From: JAQBYK01 sp964499425
GTDB taxonomy: Bacteria > Patescibacteriota > Gracilibacteria > UBA1369 > LOWO2-01-FULL-3
Assembly (NCBI GenBank): GCA_964499425.1
Contig: CAZCLD010000030.1
Span: 1-15,845, forward strand
DNA length: 15,845 nucleotides
Direction of reading: 5' to 3'
Part shown: positions 1 to 7,487 of the stretch, one piece after another
How the letters are laid out: each line of letters begins with the position of its first letter
Position numbering within the stretch: position 1 is the stretch's first letter
Translations under genes and position numbers: made by a program
The notes under the pieces: model-generated
What the model was told of the DNA's origin: nothing
The model's input: only the letters and a program-made list of their open reading frames with translations
Database searches by the model: none

Positions 1-55
1 GAACCTCCGACCTCCGGGTTATGAGCCCGACGAGCTGCCACTGCTCTACCCCGCG
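1..55 (-). tRNA. Initiator tRNA-Met (CAU), partial at window edge
   Basis: Read on the minus strand, the sequence begins CGCGGGGTAGAGCAG and contains the anticodon loop CTCATAA with anticodon CAT at plus positions 21-23. The loop is closed by three consecutive G:C pairs (GGG/CCC), the hallmark of bacterial initiator tRNA. The 5' end starts with C, as in E. coli tRNA-fMet, where C1 does not pair with A72 and so marks the molecule for formylation and P-site binding. The D arm, anticodon arm, variable loop and start of the T arm (GGAGGTTC) are present. The rest of the T arm and the acceptor 3' strand lie outside the window. It follows the ftsB-like gene on the same strand. Confidence 0.94.
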
Positions 56-98
56 TCATTTTAGTGCCCAAAAAAGATAATCAAATCACACCCTAAAG

Positions 99-497
99 TC
101 AATCAACAAAGAAAAAGTCCCACCATGCTTCTACGTTGGAAAGTCCAGAGTATTTGGCATATTCACCTACATCCAAATCCTCATCAAATTCTTCATCACC
201 CAAAACATCAGGCGAAAGCACAATAATCTCCTCACCAGCATTTACCAATCCCAAATTTTGCTTTGCAATCTTGTCTATATATTCTTGCGAAGTAAAATAA
301 AGATAATCCTCAGTCTTTTGACGATTTTCCTCCTCAATAAGGGCATTCTCATTCTCAAAAGCTACAATGTATTTATCAACCTGATAACTGTTATACACAT
401 TTTTCGTAAGCGAATACAAAAGATAACTAACAAGCACAAACTCAACAATAATAATTAGCTTGGTGAAACTTGATGTATGAGAAAAGCGAGAAGACAT
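99..497 (-). CDS. FtsB/DivIC-like septum formation initiator protein
   Basis: A 132-residue bitopic membrane protein. A short cytoplasmic N-terminus is followed by one membrane segment (about residues 13-29), then a polar helix rich in E, N and K (about 38-62) that fits the coiled coil of the FtsB/DivIC family. The segment YIDKIAKQNLGLVNAGEEII (about 73-92) matches the family signature after the coiled coil, in which a helix ends in a 'lG.v..gE' turn. In this family the protein bridges FtsL and the FtsQ/FtsW-FtsI septal peptidoglycan machinery. The tail is acidic and ends in an aromatic NVEAWWDFFF stretch. The ATG at 497 lies 43 bp from the divergent murC start and has no Shine-Dalgarno sequence. 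Its promoter is unclear; the best hexamer (TAAAGC, six bases before ATG) is poor. Assignment to FtsB rather than DivIC cannot be settled by eye. Confidence 0.8.
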   Translation of the reverse strand: MSSRFSHTSSFTKLIIIVEFVLVSYLLYSLTKNVYNSYQVDKYIVAFENENALIEEENRQKTEDYLYFTSQEYIDKIAKQNLGLVNAGEEIIVLSPDVLGDEEFDEDLDVGEYAKYSGLSNVEAWWDFFFVD

Positions 498-505
498 TTT
501 AAAGC

Positions 506-534
506 TTTAAAACGTGAAAACTTTAACATAGAAT
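506..534 (+). promoter_or_regulatory. Predicted leaderless sigma70-type promoter of murC
   Basis: A -35-like TTTAAA (506-511) is followed by a 17-bp spacer and a -10 hexamer TAGAAT (529-534). Six bases (aggtcc) separate the -10 from the murC ATG at 541, so the expected transcription start is the A of the start codon. There is no room for a Shine-Dalgarno leader. The same -10/6-bp/ATG geometry recurs at the FN3 and 7TM genes. Confidence 0.55.
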
Positions 535-540
535 AGGTCC

Positions 541-1806
541 ATGACAAAACACATTCATTTCATTGGAATTGGAGGAATTGGCACTTCAAGCCTTGCTCAA
601 ATTTTCCACGAAAAAGGAAAGAAAATATCTGGATCAGATATCGCGCCATCACAGATAACCAAAACCCTAAATCGTAAAGGGATAAAGGTCACCATCGGCC
701 ACAAAAAGGAGAATATCAACAAGACACATCAACTAATAATCTATTCTCCGGCAATCCCCAAATCAAATCCAGAGCTCAAGCAGGCAAAAAAACTCAAAAT
801 TAGAACAATTTCATATCCACAGGCACTCGGAGAATTAAGCAAGGACTATTTTACAATTGCAGTTTCTGGCACCCACGGAAAATCAACGACTACAGCCATG
901 ACTGCGCTCGCAATCAAAGAGCTCGATCCAACCGTAGTCATTGGCACCAAACTCAAGGAATTCAAAAATCGCAACTTTAAAGTAGGCAAAGGCAAATATC
1001 TAATCCTAGAGGCATGTGAATACAAGCGTTCATTTCTGAATTTGCACCCAGATATACTAGTAATCACAAACATCGAAGCAGAGCATCTTGATTATTTCAA
1101 GGACCTCAGCGATTACAAAAAAGCCTTCAGTCAGCTTGCCAAAAGAGTCTCCAAAAACGGAACAATTATAATCAACGAAAAGGACAGACACTCAAGAGAC
1201 ATCGTTAAAGACGCCAAAGCAAAGATACTCAGCTGGAACAAAATCTACAACAAAAAACTCAAAATCCCCGGGGATTTCAACAAACAGAATGCGACATTCG
1301 CAGAACAGACAGCCAAACTCCTCGGTATCAAGGACAGCACAATAAATAAAGCACTCAGGTCCTACGAAGGCAGCTGGCGACGTATGCAATACAAGCGGAA
1401 AAAACTGGGAAACCTAAAATTCATCGATGACTATGCCCATCACCCAACCGAGATTAAGCTAACCCTTGCAGCAATACGTGAAAAACACCCCACTGCACGT
1501 ATACTTACGATATTCCAACCACATCAATACAGTCGTACCAAACTTCTGCTAGAACAATTCGCAGATTCATTTCACGACACTGATGAAGTAATCATCCCAA
1601 ACATCTACCAAGTCCGCGACACACAGTCGGATCTAAAAGCCGTATCAGTCGACGACCTAGTCAAAGAAATCAAAAAACACACCAAGGCAAAAAATGGACA
1701 TAGCTTAGAAAAAACCGCCATCTTCATCAAAGCAAACCACAAAAACTACGACTTGATAATTACAATGGGAGCAGGGGATATAAATGAGATCTATAAATAC
1801 TTGTAG
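541..1806 (+). CDS. murC: UDP-N-acetylmuramate--L-alanine ligase MurC
   Basis: Cytosolic Mur ligase that uses ATP to join L-alanine to UDP-N-acetylmuramate, the first step of the peptidoglycan stem peptide. All three Mur ligase domains are visible. An N-terminal Rossmann domain carries the MurC-type glycine-rich loop IGIGGIGTSSLA (8-19). The central ATPase domain has the P-loop GTHGKSTTT (110-118), the EACEY segment (157-161) and NIEAEHLDYF (177-186), where many MurC proteins have D rather than E before HLD. The C-terminal domain has GSWRRMQ (277-283) and DDYAHHPTEI (296-305), then FQPHQYSRT. At 421 residues it is somewhat shorter than the usual 450-480 but has no missing core block. The start is set by the N-terminal Rossmann strand and by the promoter geometry. 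It is divergent from the FtsB-like gene, so two cell-wall/division genes share a 43-bp spacer. Confidence 0.96.
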   Translation: MTKHIHFIGIGGIGTSSLAQIFHEKGKKISGSDIAPSQITKTLNRKGIKVTIGHKKENINKTHQLIIYSPAIPKSNPELKQAKKLKIRTISYPQALGELSKDYFTIAVSGTHGKSTTTAMTALAIKELDPTVVIGTKLKEFKNRNFKVGKGKYLILEACEYKRSFLNLHPDILVITNIEAEHLDYFKDLSDYKKAFSQLAKRVSKNGTIIINEKDRHSRDIVKDAKAKILSWNKIYNKKLKIPGDFNKQNATFAEQTAKLLGIKDSTINKALRSYEGSWRRMQYKRKKLGNLKFIDDYAHHPTEIKLTLAAIREKHPTARILTIFQPHQYSRTKLLLEQFADSFHDTDEVIIPNIYQVRDTQSDLKAVSVDDLVKEIKKHTKAKNGHSLEKTAIFIKANHKNYDLIITMGAGDINEIYKYL

Positions 1807-2025
1807 AACATCTAGCAAAATCATTATACACCCCAAATAAGGAGTTTGATCAAATAGGCCTTCCTAGGAAGTCATGGAAAAAGGCTTGTCTCCGCGTAAC
1901 CAAATTTGACAGCATCCAAAATTGAGTAGTCACTTCGAGCCGGCCCGAGATCAGTAAGAAGAATACCAATCAGTCAACAATATCTACCTAAACGCAAAAA
2001 TCATATTTACAACTTAATTCAATCC
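1807..2025. other. Convergent spacer between murC and cysS, no gene recognised
   Basis: This is a 219-bp stretch between two converging 3' ends. It holds a 12-bp perfect palindrome CTTCCTAGGAAG (1860-1871) and short complementary arms GCCTT (1858-1862) and AAGGC (1880-1884), but no clean GC hairpin followed by a T-run on either strand. Around 1935-1948 there is a GC-rich imperfect palindrome TCGAGCCGGCCCGA with no room for a loop. A TATAAT on the minus strand (1828-1823) has no good -35 and points into murC antisense. I see no supported RNA gene or ORF. Confidence 0.5.
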
Positions 2026-3411
2026 CTACTTTCTTTTCCAAACAGTCCCATCAGAGGTGTCTTCCAAAATTATTCCCTTCTTCAACAAATCATCACGAAT
2101 CTCGTCAGATCTTGCAAAATCCTTATTACTACGTGCCTTTTCGCGTTCCTTTATCAAGGCATCGATCTCATCATCCACTTCCTCTTCTTCACTAAAGATA
2201 ACACCCAAAACCTCGTCTACAGATTTTAAGAATTCCAAAATCACTTTTGAGTCACTACCATCAACCTCATCCCTATCCTTCAAAATATTAAATTTCTTTA
2301 AGAGCTCAAAAATACGCCCCAAAGCTCCGGATGTATCGAAGTCATCGTCCATCGAACTTTCAAAACCCCTTTTTGCCTCCTCTATCAAATCCTTTATTTT
2401 CACATTCGAACCGGAGACTTCGCTACGCTTCGTCTCTGTCCGCACAAAATCATGCAACCGCAAGAGCCCTGCCTTAGCCTGATCCAGTAACTTATCAGAG
2501 AAATTGATCGGATTCCGGTAATGAGTCTGCAAAAACATAAACCTCACAACCCGAGGATCGTATTTCTTAAAGATATCCTTCAATGTAAAGAAATTACCCA
2601 AGCTCTTACTCATTTTCTCATTGTCAACCTGGATAAAACCATTATGCAGCCAATACTTCGCAAATGTTCCCTCCCCAAAAGCCCCATGGCTCTGTGCGAC
2701 CTCGCATTCATGATGAGGAAATTTGAGGTCAAGACCTCCACCATGAATATCAAAAGTCTCACCCAAATGAGTAAAGGACATTGCACTACACTCTACATGC
2801 CAACCTGGTCTACCATCACCCCAAGGACTCTCCCAAAATGGCTCCCCCTCCTTTTTGAATTTCCAAAGAACAAAATCCTGTGGATTGTGTTTCTCATCCT
2901 TCACTTCAACTCTCGAACCCATCTGTAACTCATCCAAGTTTTGCCTAGAAAACTCACCATATTTCTCAAATTTGCTCACATCAAAATAGACGCCATCATC
3001 TAAGACATAGGTATAACCATTCTTCTCAAGCTTTTTGATCAAATCTACCATCCCATCAATATGCTTCGTAGCATAAGGAATTACATCTGGAACCATTATT
3101 CCAAGAGCACCATAATCCTCAGTATACTCGGGAACTATCTTCTCAGTTAACTCAACCACAGAGATTCCTTCCTCCTCGGCACGATTAATCATCTTGTCAT
3201 CAATATCCGTATAATTTGAAACAAACTTCACATCATACCCACGATAAATAAAATAACGCCTTATAACATCAAATGAAACCGCACTTCTACCATGACCAAG
3301 ATGAGCGCGATCATAAACCGTAGGCCCACATAGGTAGAATCCAATTTTCCCATCCTCCAGAGGCTCAAAATCAACCTTAGAACTCCGCTGACTATCAAAA
3401 ATCCTAATCAT
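2026..3411 (-). CDS. cysS: Cysteinyl-tRNA synthetase CysS
   Basis: Class I aminoacyl-tRNA synthetase that charges tRNA-Cys with cysteine in the cytosol. The 461-residue length is standard. The N-terminal catalytic domain has LCGPTVYD (27-34), the HIGH-type motif HLGH (37-40) followed by GRS, and KMSKS (266-270). Zinc ligands line up with the E. coli enzyme: C28, C208 in GWHVECSAM, and H233 and E237 in FPHHECEVAQS. The DALR helical anticodon domain and the C-terminal segment DFARSDEIRDDLLKKGI (the family's 'D..R..L...GI..eDt..G..W' ending) are complete. The ATG overlaps the yggT stop as ATGA, which suggests translational coupling as the last gene of the FN3-yggT-cysS operon. There is no Shine-Dalgarno sequence. 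A TATAAA five bases upstream of the ATG could be an internal promoter but lacks a good -35. Confidence 0.97.
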   Translation of the reverse strand: MIRIFDSQRSSKVDFEPLEDGKIGFYLCGPTVYDRAHLGHGRSAVSFDVIRRYFIYRGYDVKFVSNYTDIDDKMINRAEEEGISVVELTEKIVPEYTEDYGALGIMVPDVIPYATKHIDGMVDLIKKLEKNGYTYVLDDGVYFDVSKFEKYGEFSRQNLDELQMGSRVEVKDEKHNPQDFVLWKFKKEGEPFWESPWGDGRPGWHVECSAMSFTHLGETFDIHGGGLDLKFPHHECEVAQSHGAFGEGTFAKYWLHNGFIQVDNEKMSKSLGNFFTLKDIFKKYDPRVVRFMFLQTHYRNPINFSDKLLDQAKAGLLRLHDFVRTETKRSEVSGSNVKIKDLIEEAKRGFESSMDDDFDTSGALGRIFELLKKFNILKDRDEVDGSDSKVILEFLKSVDEVLGVIFSEEEEVDDEIDALIKEREKARSNKDFARSDEIRDDLLKKGIILEDTSDGTVWKRK

Positions 3412-3698
3412 ATTAGTTTATAAAGGCCAATAATTATTAATTGCCCAATTAAATCAGCCCCAAAAAGAGCAATCAATGGAGCAAAATCGATCATCCCAAT
3501 TCGGTGAGGAATCTTTCTCGCCAAATCAATTACTGGATCTGTAGCACTATAAATAAAACCACCAATTCCACCCCTGGGGCGACCACGCCCCATCGTAAAC
3601 CAGGAAATCAGAACTCGAGCAATGATAGCATAAACTATCAAATTCTTAAGGACAGTAACAAAATCCGCAGTAAAATTTATAGCAGCAACTTTATCCAT
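3408..3698 (-). CDS. yggT: YggT family membrane protein
   Basis: A 96-residue protein with two hydrophobic segments (about residues 12-32 and 70-94) around a short loop. The segment RVLISWF, the basic/glycine loop GRGRPRGG, ATDPVIDLARKIPHRIGMID and the following hydrophobic FAPLIALF match the YggT family pattern, in which a conserved proline-containing amphipathic segment follows the first helix. YggT proteins are small inner-membrane proteins often found near division or cell-shape genes; their biochemical role is poorly defined. I chose the ATG at 3698, which follows the FN3 stop codon by 16 bases and gives a typical length. A TTG at 3776 would add 26 residues that overlap the FN3 coding end and do not look conserved. 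It ends by ATGA overlap with cysS. Confidence 0.82.
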   Translation of the reverse strand: MDKVAAINFTADFVTVLKNLIVYAIIARVLISWFTMGRGRPRGGIGGFIYSATDPVIDLARKIPHRIGMIDFAPLIALFGADLIGQLIIIGLYKLI

Positions 3699-3714
3699 TT
3701 CAAGCTGGATAGTA

Positions 3715-5805
3715 TCAAAGACCTGTATGTTTTGAAAGCCTTCTTCTCCTTGATTCAGAATAAAATATACCTCCAAATGCAGAAAGCAAAATAAGCCACG
3801 TCACTTCTGGCCCACTATTACTAACGTCCTCTTCCATTTCCTCAAGAGCCTCCGCTCCATCAGCACCAAAGATAAAGGTAGGTGGGGGAGTGTAGACTAC
3901 CGGAGCAGCAGGAGTTGATGCCACAATATCACTAAATGCAGAAGCTGTATTTCCAGCAGAATCGACTGCTAGAACAGTAAAGAAATGTTCCACTCCATTA
4001 TTCAGATTCGGGATATACCAAGTCGTAACATTAGAGAAAGTATCGATAGCCTCAGTCAATTGATTTGGAGAAATTCCATAGTGAACACGATAATTCTTTA
4101 TAGGGTTAGTTGAAGAACTAGGAGCAAGCCACCTTAAAGTAACTTTAGAGTCACTAGGAGCAGCAACTAAACCTGTGACATCTCCAACCTCAATAACCAC
4201 CTCAACGGGCTTACCAACCTGTAGTACAGCCTGTGCTTTCAAATTGGATTCATTTCCAAGTTCATCAATAATCACAAAATCCAAGGGGTACTCTCCAAAA
4301 TCCATTGGAGCGGCAACCTCAGCAGTATAATTCCCATCAGGAGTCTTCGCTAAATCATGAAGACTTCCATTTAATACCACGCTGGCCTTTGAAAGCTCAT
4401 CAGAAGCACTTACCTTAATCGTAACTACGCTACCCGGATCAACTTCACCAGCAGGCTCAATAACCACCTGGGAAATCTCAGGGCCACTTACATCAATCCC
4501 TATATCAATAGGGTCACTAGTCTTCAGAATCGTTCCATCCTCATTTACACTAGCAACATATATTTTGTGAGCACCAGCAAGTAGAACACCTGTGGTGTAC
4601 GTAAAATCACCATTCACATCAGCTATAAGTGATGTCATCTCAACATCATTATCAAAAATCTTAAGACTCGCTCCTGGAGCAGCCTTTCCACTGATAACCT
4701 GGACATTGCTACTGTAGGTATTCCCCGTAGTTGGATTTGAAATCACGATATCGGGACCATCATCAACAAACGAAGCTTCAACGACCTTAAAAGTCTCTTC
4801 TCCGAAAACAGCTGGATTTTCCAAATCAGTGATCTTCATATTATAATCTCCTACCTGCTGGAACATAAAAGCCAAGCTAAAAGTATGCGAACCCTGATCT
4901 GCAATCACAAAAGTATAATCATCAGGAGTTTTAGCAAACGACGCATTATCACCCTCAACAGAGAACCCTACCGTCCCTAGATAATCACTAGCCTTCGCAT
5001 CCTGAGTATCATAAGCCGTAACCTTCACGGTAACGGTTTCACCTAGGGTAATGTTACTCGGCACATCTTCAAACTTAAAAGAGTCAACCGGCCCTCCTAT
5101 AGAAAACGTTGATGCGTAATAATAATTCGGTTTCTTCTCAGCAAAAACATAATCCTCAGACTCGAAATATACTACTCTCGCCTTGGCATCCAAGATTTTA
5201 TCAGCAGTAACATCATAAACAGAATACGTACTAGTTCCTGATTCCCGAGAGGAAACACTAAAACTGATATTCCCATTTTCATCGGAGAATTGGGAATCAG
5301 CAATTATCTCATCATTCTTAGAAGAAGAGATTAGCTTCACCTGATGTCCATCAATAGCATTTCCGTATTCATCAACTAGTCCAACGGTTAGGTTAGCATT
5401 TTCCCCAGAAGAACGAATTACCTGATCAGCAGGCAAAACAGTCGAGGATGCGCTAGATAGAACCCCTGGATATACTGTGAAGTAATTTGTACGACCAGAT
5501 ACACTGCCCTCAAGCCTGGCAGAGACACCATAAGATCCAGCCTCACGAGTATAATAATCGGATAAATCCACCAATGCTACCCCTTGATCATTACTGAGGG
5601 CAGTAAGTGAAATTACCTTGCCATTCGGCCTAACAACATCAAAAACCAACTCCTTGTCAGGTTCAACTTTGGATGTCCGTAAAACAGTAGAATACCCAGC
5701 AACAGTATCAAGACCATACGCTTCCATGGGCAAATTGCTGTCTGCAAAAGCGCTGGGTGCACAGAGCACCAAAATTATTCCCAAAATTAAAGTATTTTTT
5801 AACAT
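3715..5805 (-). CDS. Secreted Ig-like/fibronectin type III surface protein with C-terminal anchor
   Basis: A 696-residue exported protein. A signal peptide (1-22) ends in SAFADS. The mature part is a string of beta-sandwich domains. Roughly residues 105-230 and 235-365 resemble invasin/Big-type Ig domains (GLVDEYGNAIDG, then GETVTVKVTAYD). Roughly 375-465 is a bacterial Ig domain (SGKAAPGASLKIF), 470-565 another Ig-like repeat, and about 565-632 overlaps into an FN3 domain (WLAPSSSTNPIKNYRVHYG; FFTVLAVDSAGNTAS). I see no cysteine after the signal peptide. The C-terminus has a Pro-rich and acidic linker, then NSGPEVTWLILLSAFGG and the basic tail RRRR, the layout of a sortase-type sorting signal or a plain membrane anchor. 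The ATG at 5805 is chosen because the signal peptide starts there and a promoter -10 lies six bases upstream. An in-frame extension to 5865 would cover that promoter. Its binding partner is unknown; an adhesion or surface-layer role is inference. Confidence 0.82.
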   Translation of the reverse strand: MLKNTLILGIILVLCAPSAFADSNLPMEAYGLDTVAGYSTVLRTSKVEPDKELVFDVVRPNGKVISLTALSNDQGVALVDLSDYYTREAGSYGVSARLEGSVSGRTNYFTVYPGVLSSASSTVLPADQVIRSSGENANLTVGLVDEYGNAIDGHQVKLISSSKNDEIIADSQFSDENGNISFSVSSRESGTSTYSVYDVTADKILDAKARVVYFESEDYVFAEKKPNYYYASTFSIGGPVDSFKFEDVPSNITLGETVTVKVTAYDTQDAKASDYLGTVGFSVEGDNASFAKTPDDYTFVIADQGSHTFSLAFMFQQVGDYNMKITDLENPAVFGEETFKVVEASFVDDGPDIVISNPTTGNTYSSNVQVISGKAAPGASLKIFDNDVEMTSLIADVNGDFTYTTGVLLAGAHKIYVASVNEDGTILKTSDPIDIGIDVSGPEISQVVIEPAGEVDPGSVVTIKVSASDELSKASVVLNGSLHDLAKTPDGNYTAEVAAPMDFGEYPLDFVIIDELGNESNLKAQAVLQVGKPVEVVIEVGDVTGLVAAPSDSKVTLRWLAPSSSTNPIKNYRVHYGISPNQLTEAIDTFSNVTTWYIPNLNNGVEHFFTVLAVDSAGNTASAFSDIVASTPAAPVVYTPPPTFIFGADGAEALEEMEEDVSNSGPEVTWLILLSAFGGIFYSESRRRRLSKHTGL

Positions 5806-5811
5806 CAAAAC

Positions 5812-5840
5812 ATTATACCTGAAAAAGGGTTTTCCTTCAA
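5812..5840 (-). promoter_or_regulatory. Strong predicted leaderless promoter of the FN3-yggT-cysS operon
   Basis: On the minus strand there is a -35 TTGAAG (5840-5835), a 17-bp spacer, and a perfect -10 TATAAT (5817-5812). Six bases (gttttg) then lead directly to the ATG at 5805. The predicted +1 is the A of the start codon, so the message would be leaderless. This is the best promoter match in the window. Confidence 0.75.
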
Positions 5841-5905
5841 TCCAGCAGGGGCATAACAGCGGCATAAGTCAAGCCTATAAATTCCTATGAAATATACCTA
5901 AATTC

Positions 5906-5914
5906 TGCTAAAAT
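5906..5914 (+). promoter_or_regulatory. Predicted extended -10 leaderless promoter of the 7TM/ligase pair
   Basis: An extended -10 TGCTAAAAT (TG at 5906-5907, hexamer TAAAAT at 5909-5914) is followed by six bases (cctggc) and the ATG at 5921. The -35 at the usual distance (TATGAA, 5886-5891) is weak, which fits an extended -10 promoter. The start of transcription would coincide with the start codon. Confidence 0.6.
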
Positions 5915-5920
5915 CCTGGC

Positions 5921-7477
5921 ATGCTTAAAAAAGTATTATCCCTGTTCCTGCTGACAATTTTTGCCATCCCGTATTTCAGCTATACAGCATTTGCAGAGGA
6001 AGCCGAGTCAGATGAAGGACATAAAGACCCCATCTATCTCGAATCAGTGATATACACAGATAGTGCAATCGAGGTTAAAAAAAGCACAATCTTCGATGCA
6101 TCTAAATCATTTATTCCTAATCCTGATCAGGAACTGAGTTACAGATGGGATTTCGGAGACGGAAACAGTAATGAAGGAATAGAGGTACTACACGCCTACA
6201 AAGAACCAGGCAGATATAACATAAAACTAATAGTTGAAGACGAAGAAAACACCTCCGAAACCAATTTAGAAGTTTTTGTTTATAGAAAACTAGTGGCAGT
6301 AATAACAGACCAGGATGAAGCCCAGGACAGGATTAAGATTATCCAGGATTTTGCCGAAAAACAGGGTGTATTCCTAAATATAATAGAGAGCTTTGGCAGT
6401 AGTACAGAATTTATCTCTGAAGAAATTCTTACAAAAAAGATAACTGAACAAGCACAGAGTCTTCAGAAAGCAAAACAGATAGTAATATGGACACAAGAAA
6501 ACGCGGGGCTTAATGCCCTTTCAAGATTCATACAAAACAACCCCGATAAATCAAACTTCTCACAGAAAACAATTGTAGTACTAGAAAACGACATCAGTTC
6601 AAAAAGCAATCGTATCCAAAGACAATTTCAGATAATGAACCCGAAGATGATTCTTATCGCAAAAGAAGCGGCAATTGACGCTTTGGTGGAGACAAAAGGT
6701 AGCGATGAATTTTTGAACACACTCAAGGAAAGAGGCTCTGTTTACGAAGTCATTAATGCGGAAAGCGGCAAATTAAGACCATGGAATTTCATGAGCTACT
6801 TCGTCAATGTGCTGATTGATAATGGTATTCCAGACAACACAATCGCACTTCTACTACTTCTCCCGGTAATTGCAACTGTGGTAGCCTTCATGAAACAAGT
6901 TGTTGGCATCACAACATTCGGAATTTACACACCCTCAATAATCACACTTTCATTCCTTGTCATAGGTATGCACGCCGGACTATTAGTTCTGCTGACAGCA
7001 ATCATCATAGGCACACTAGCCAGGCCACTGCTCAGGAGGGTCCGCATGCTTTACATTCCCAAAATGGCAATCGTGATAACACTAGTATCACTAACACTCC
7101 TACTAATACTAATTGCCAGCATATATCTAGGACTCTTCGATGCACAATTCCTGTCAATTGCAATTTTCCCAATGCTCATTCTTAGCACACTCGTAGAAAA
7201 ATTTGTCAGTGCAAAAAGCGAAAAAAGCTACACTTCAGCCTCAGTTTTAATGCTCGAAACTGTAATAGTTGCATTGATAGCCTACTTCATTGCAGGAGGT
7301 GAAATAAACCTTGGCTTCCTTTCATTCAGATTCGAATTCGTCAAAAACCTAATGTTAAACTATCCGGAGGCTGTATTCCTTTTAATCATTATCAATATTC
7401 TCCTAGGAAAATGGAGCGGAATCCGAGTAATGGAGCGAATCCGATTTCGAGAAGTTCTGAGACATATAGAGGAATAA
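5921..7477 (+). CDS. Exported PKD-domain/7TM membrane protein, partner of RimK-like ligase
   Basis: A 518-residue protein. A signal peptide (1-25, ending AFA|EE) leads into an extracytoplasmic PKD-like domain (about 38-122) with the signature WDFGDG (76-81) and YKEPGRYNIKLIVED. Residues about 124-285 form an alpha/beta domain of alternating hydrophobic strands (LVAVITD, QIVIWTQ, TIVVLEND, MILIAKEA) that I cannot name. About seven membrane segments follow (roughly 306-324, 330-348, 350-368, 382-402, 408-425, 440-458, 480-496). The stretch LLPVIATVVAFMKQVVGITT and then FGIYTPSI matches the 7TM module that in other bacteria is fused to an inactive transglutaminase and encoded beside an alpha-L-glutamate ligase-like ATP-grasp protein. 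Here PKD plus alpha/beta domains stand in for the transglutaminase. The gene ends RFREVLRHIEE in the cytosol, 10 bases before the ATP-grasp gene. Likely role: membrane scaffold or sensor for the ligase (inference). Confidence 0.78.
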   Translation: MLKKVLSLFLLTIFAIPYFSYTAFAEEAESDEGHKDPIYLESVIYTDSAIEVKKSTIFDASKSFIPNPDQELSYRWDFGDGNSNEGIEVLHAYKEPGRYNIKLIVEDEENTSETNLEVFVYRKLVAVITDQDEAQDRIKIIQDFAEKQGVFLNIIESFGSSTEFISEEILTKKITEQAQSLQKAKQIVIWTQENAGLNALSRFIQNNPDKSNFSQKTIVVLENDISSKSNRIQRQFQIMNPKMILIAKEAAIDALVETKGSDEFLNTLKERGSVYEVINAESGKLRPWNFMSYFVNVLIDNGIPDNTIALLLLLPVIATVVAFMKQVVGITTFGIYTPSIITLSFLVIGMHAGLLVLLTAIIIGTLARPLLRRVRMLYIPKMAIVITLVSLTLLLILIASIYLGLFDAQFLSIAIFPMLILSTLVEKFVSAKSEKSYTSASVLMLETVIVALIAYFIAGGEINLGFLSFRFEFVKNLMLNYPEAVFLLIIINILLGKWSGIRVMERIRFREVLRHIEE

Positions 7478-7487
7478 TCTAAAATCC

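Noticed and set aside
58..63. TAAAAT on the minus strand as the tRNA-fMet -10
   Set aside because: It ends two bases before the mature tRNA 5' end, so transcription would start inside the tRNA. The nearest -35-like TTGATT is only 15 bp away.
1823..1828. Minus-strand TATAAT as a promoter
   Set aside because: There is no recognisable -35 at 16-18 bp, and the only downstream sequence is antisense to murC.
1858..1890. Hairpin-like sequence as a murC terminator
   Set aside because: The arms GCCTT/AAGGC are short, the competing palindrome CTTCCTAGGAAG leaves no loop, and no T-run follows.
99..3717. UGA read as glycine or tryptophan (Gracilibacteria-like or Mycoplasma-like code)
   Set aside because: The ftsB-like, yggT, FN3 and queA genes end naturally at TGA, at expected family lengths and with tight gene junctions such as ATGA.
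3699..3776. TTG-initiated N-terminal extension of YggT
   Set aside because: It would overlap the end of the FN3 coding region by 62 bases and add 26 polar residues not expected in the family. The ATG at 3698 gives a normal YggT length.
5806..5865. Upstream in-frame start for the Ig/FN3 protein at 5865
   Set aside because: The added 20 residues precede a complete signal peptide, and their DNA contains a near-perfect promoter (TTGAAG-17-TATAAT).
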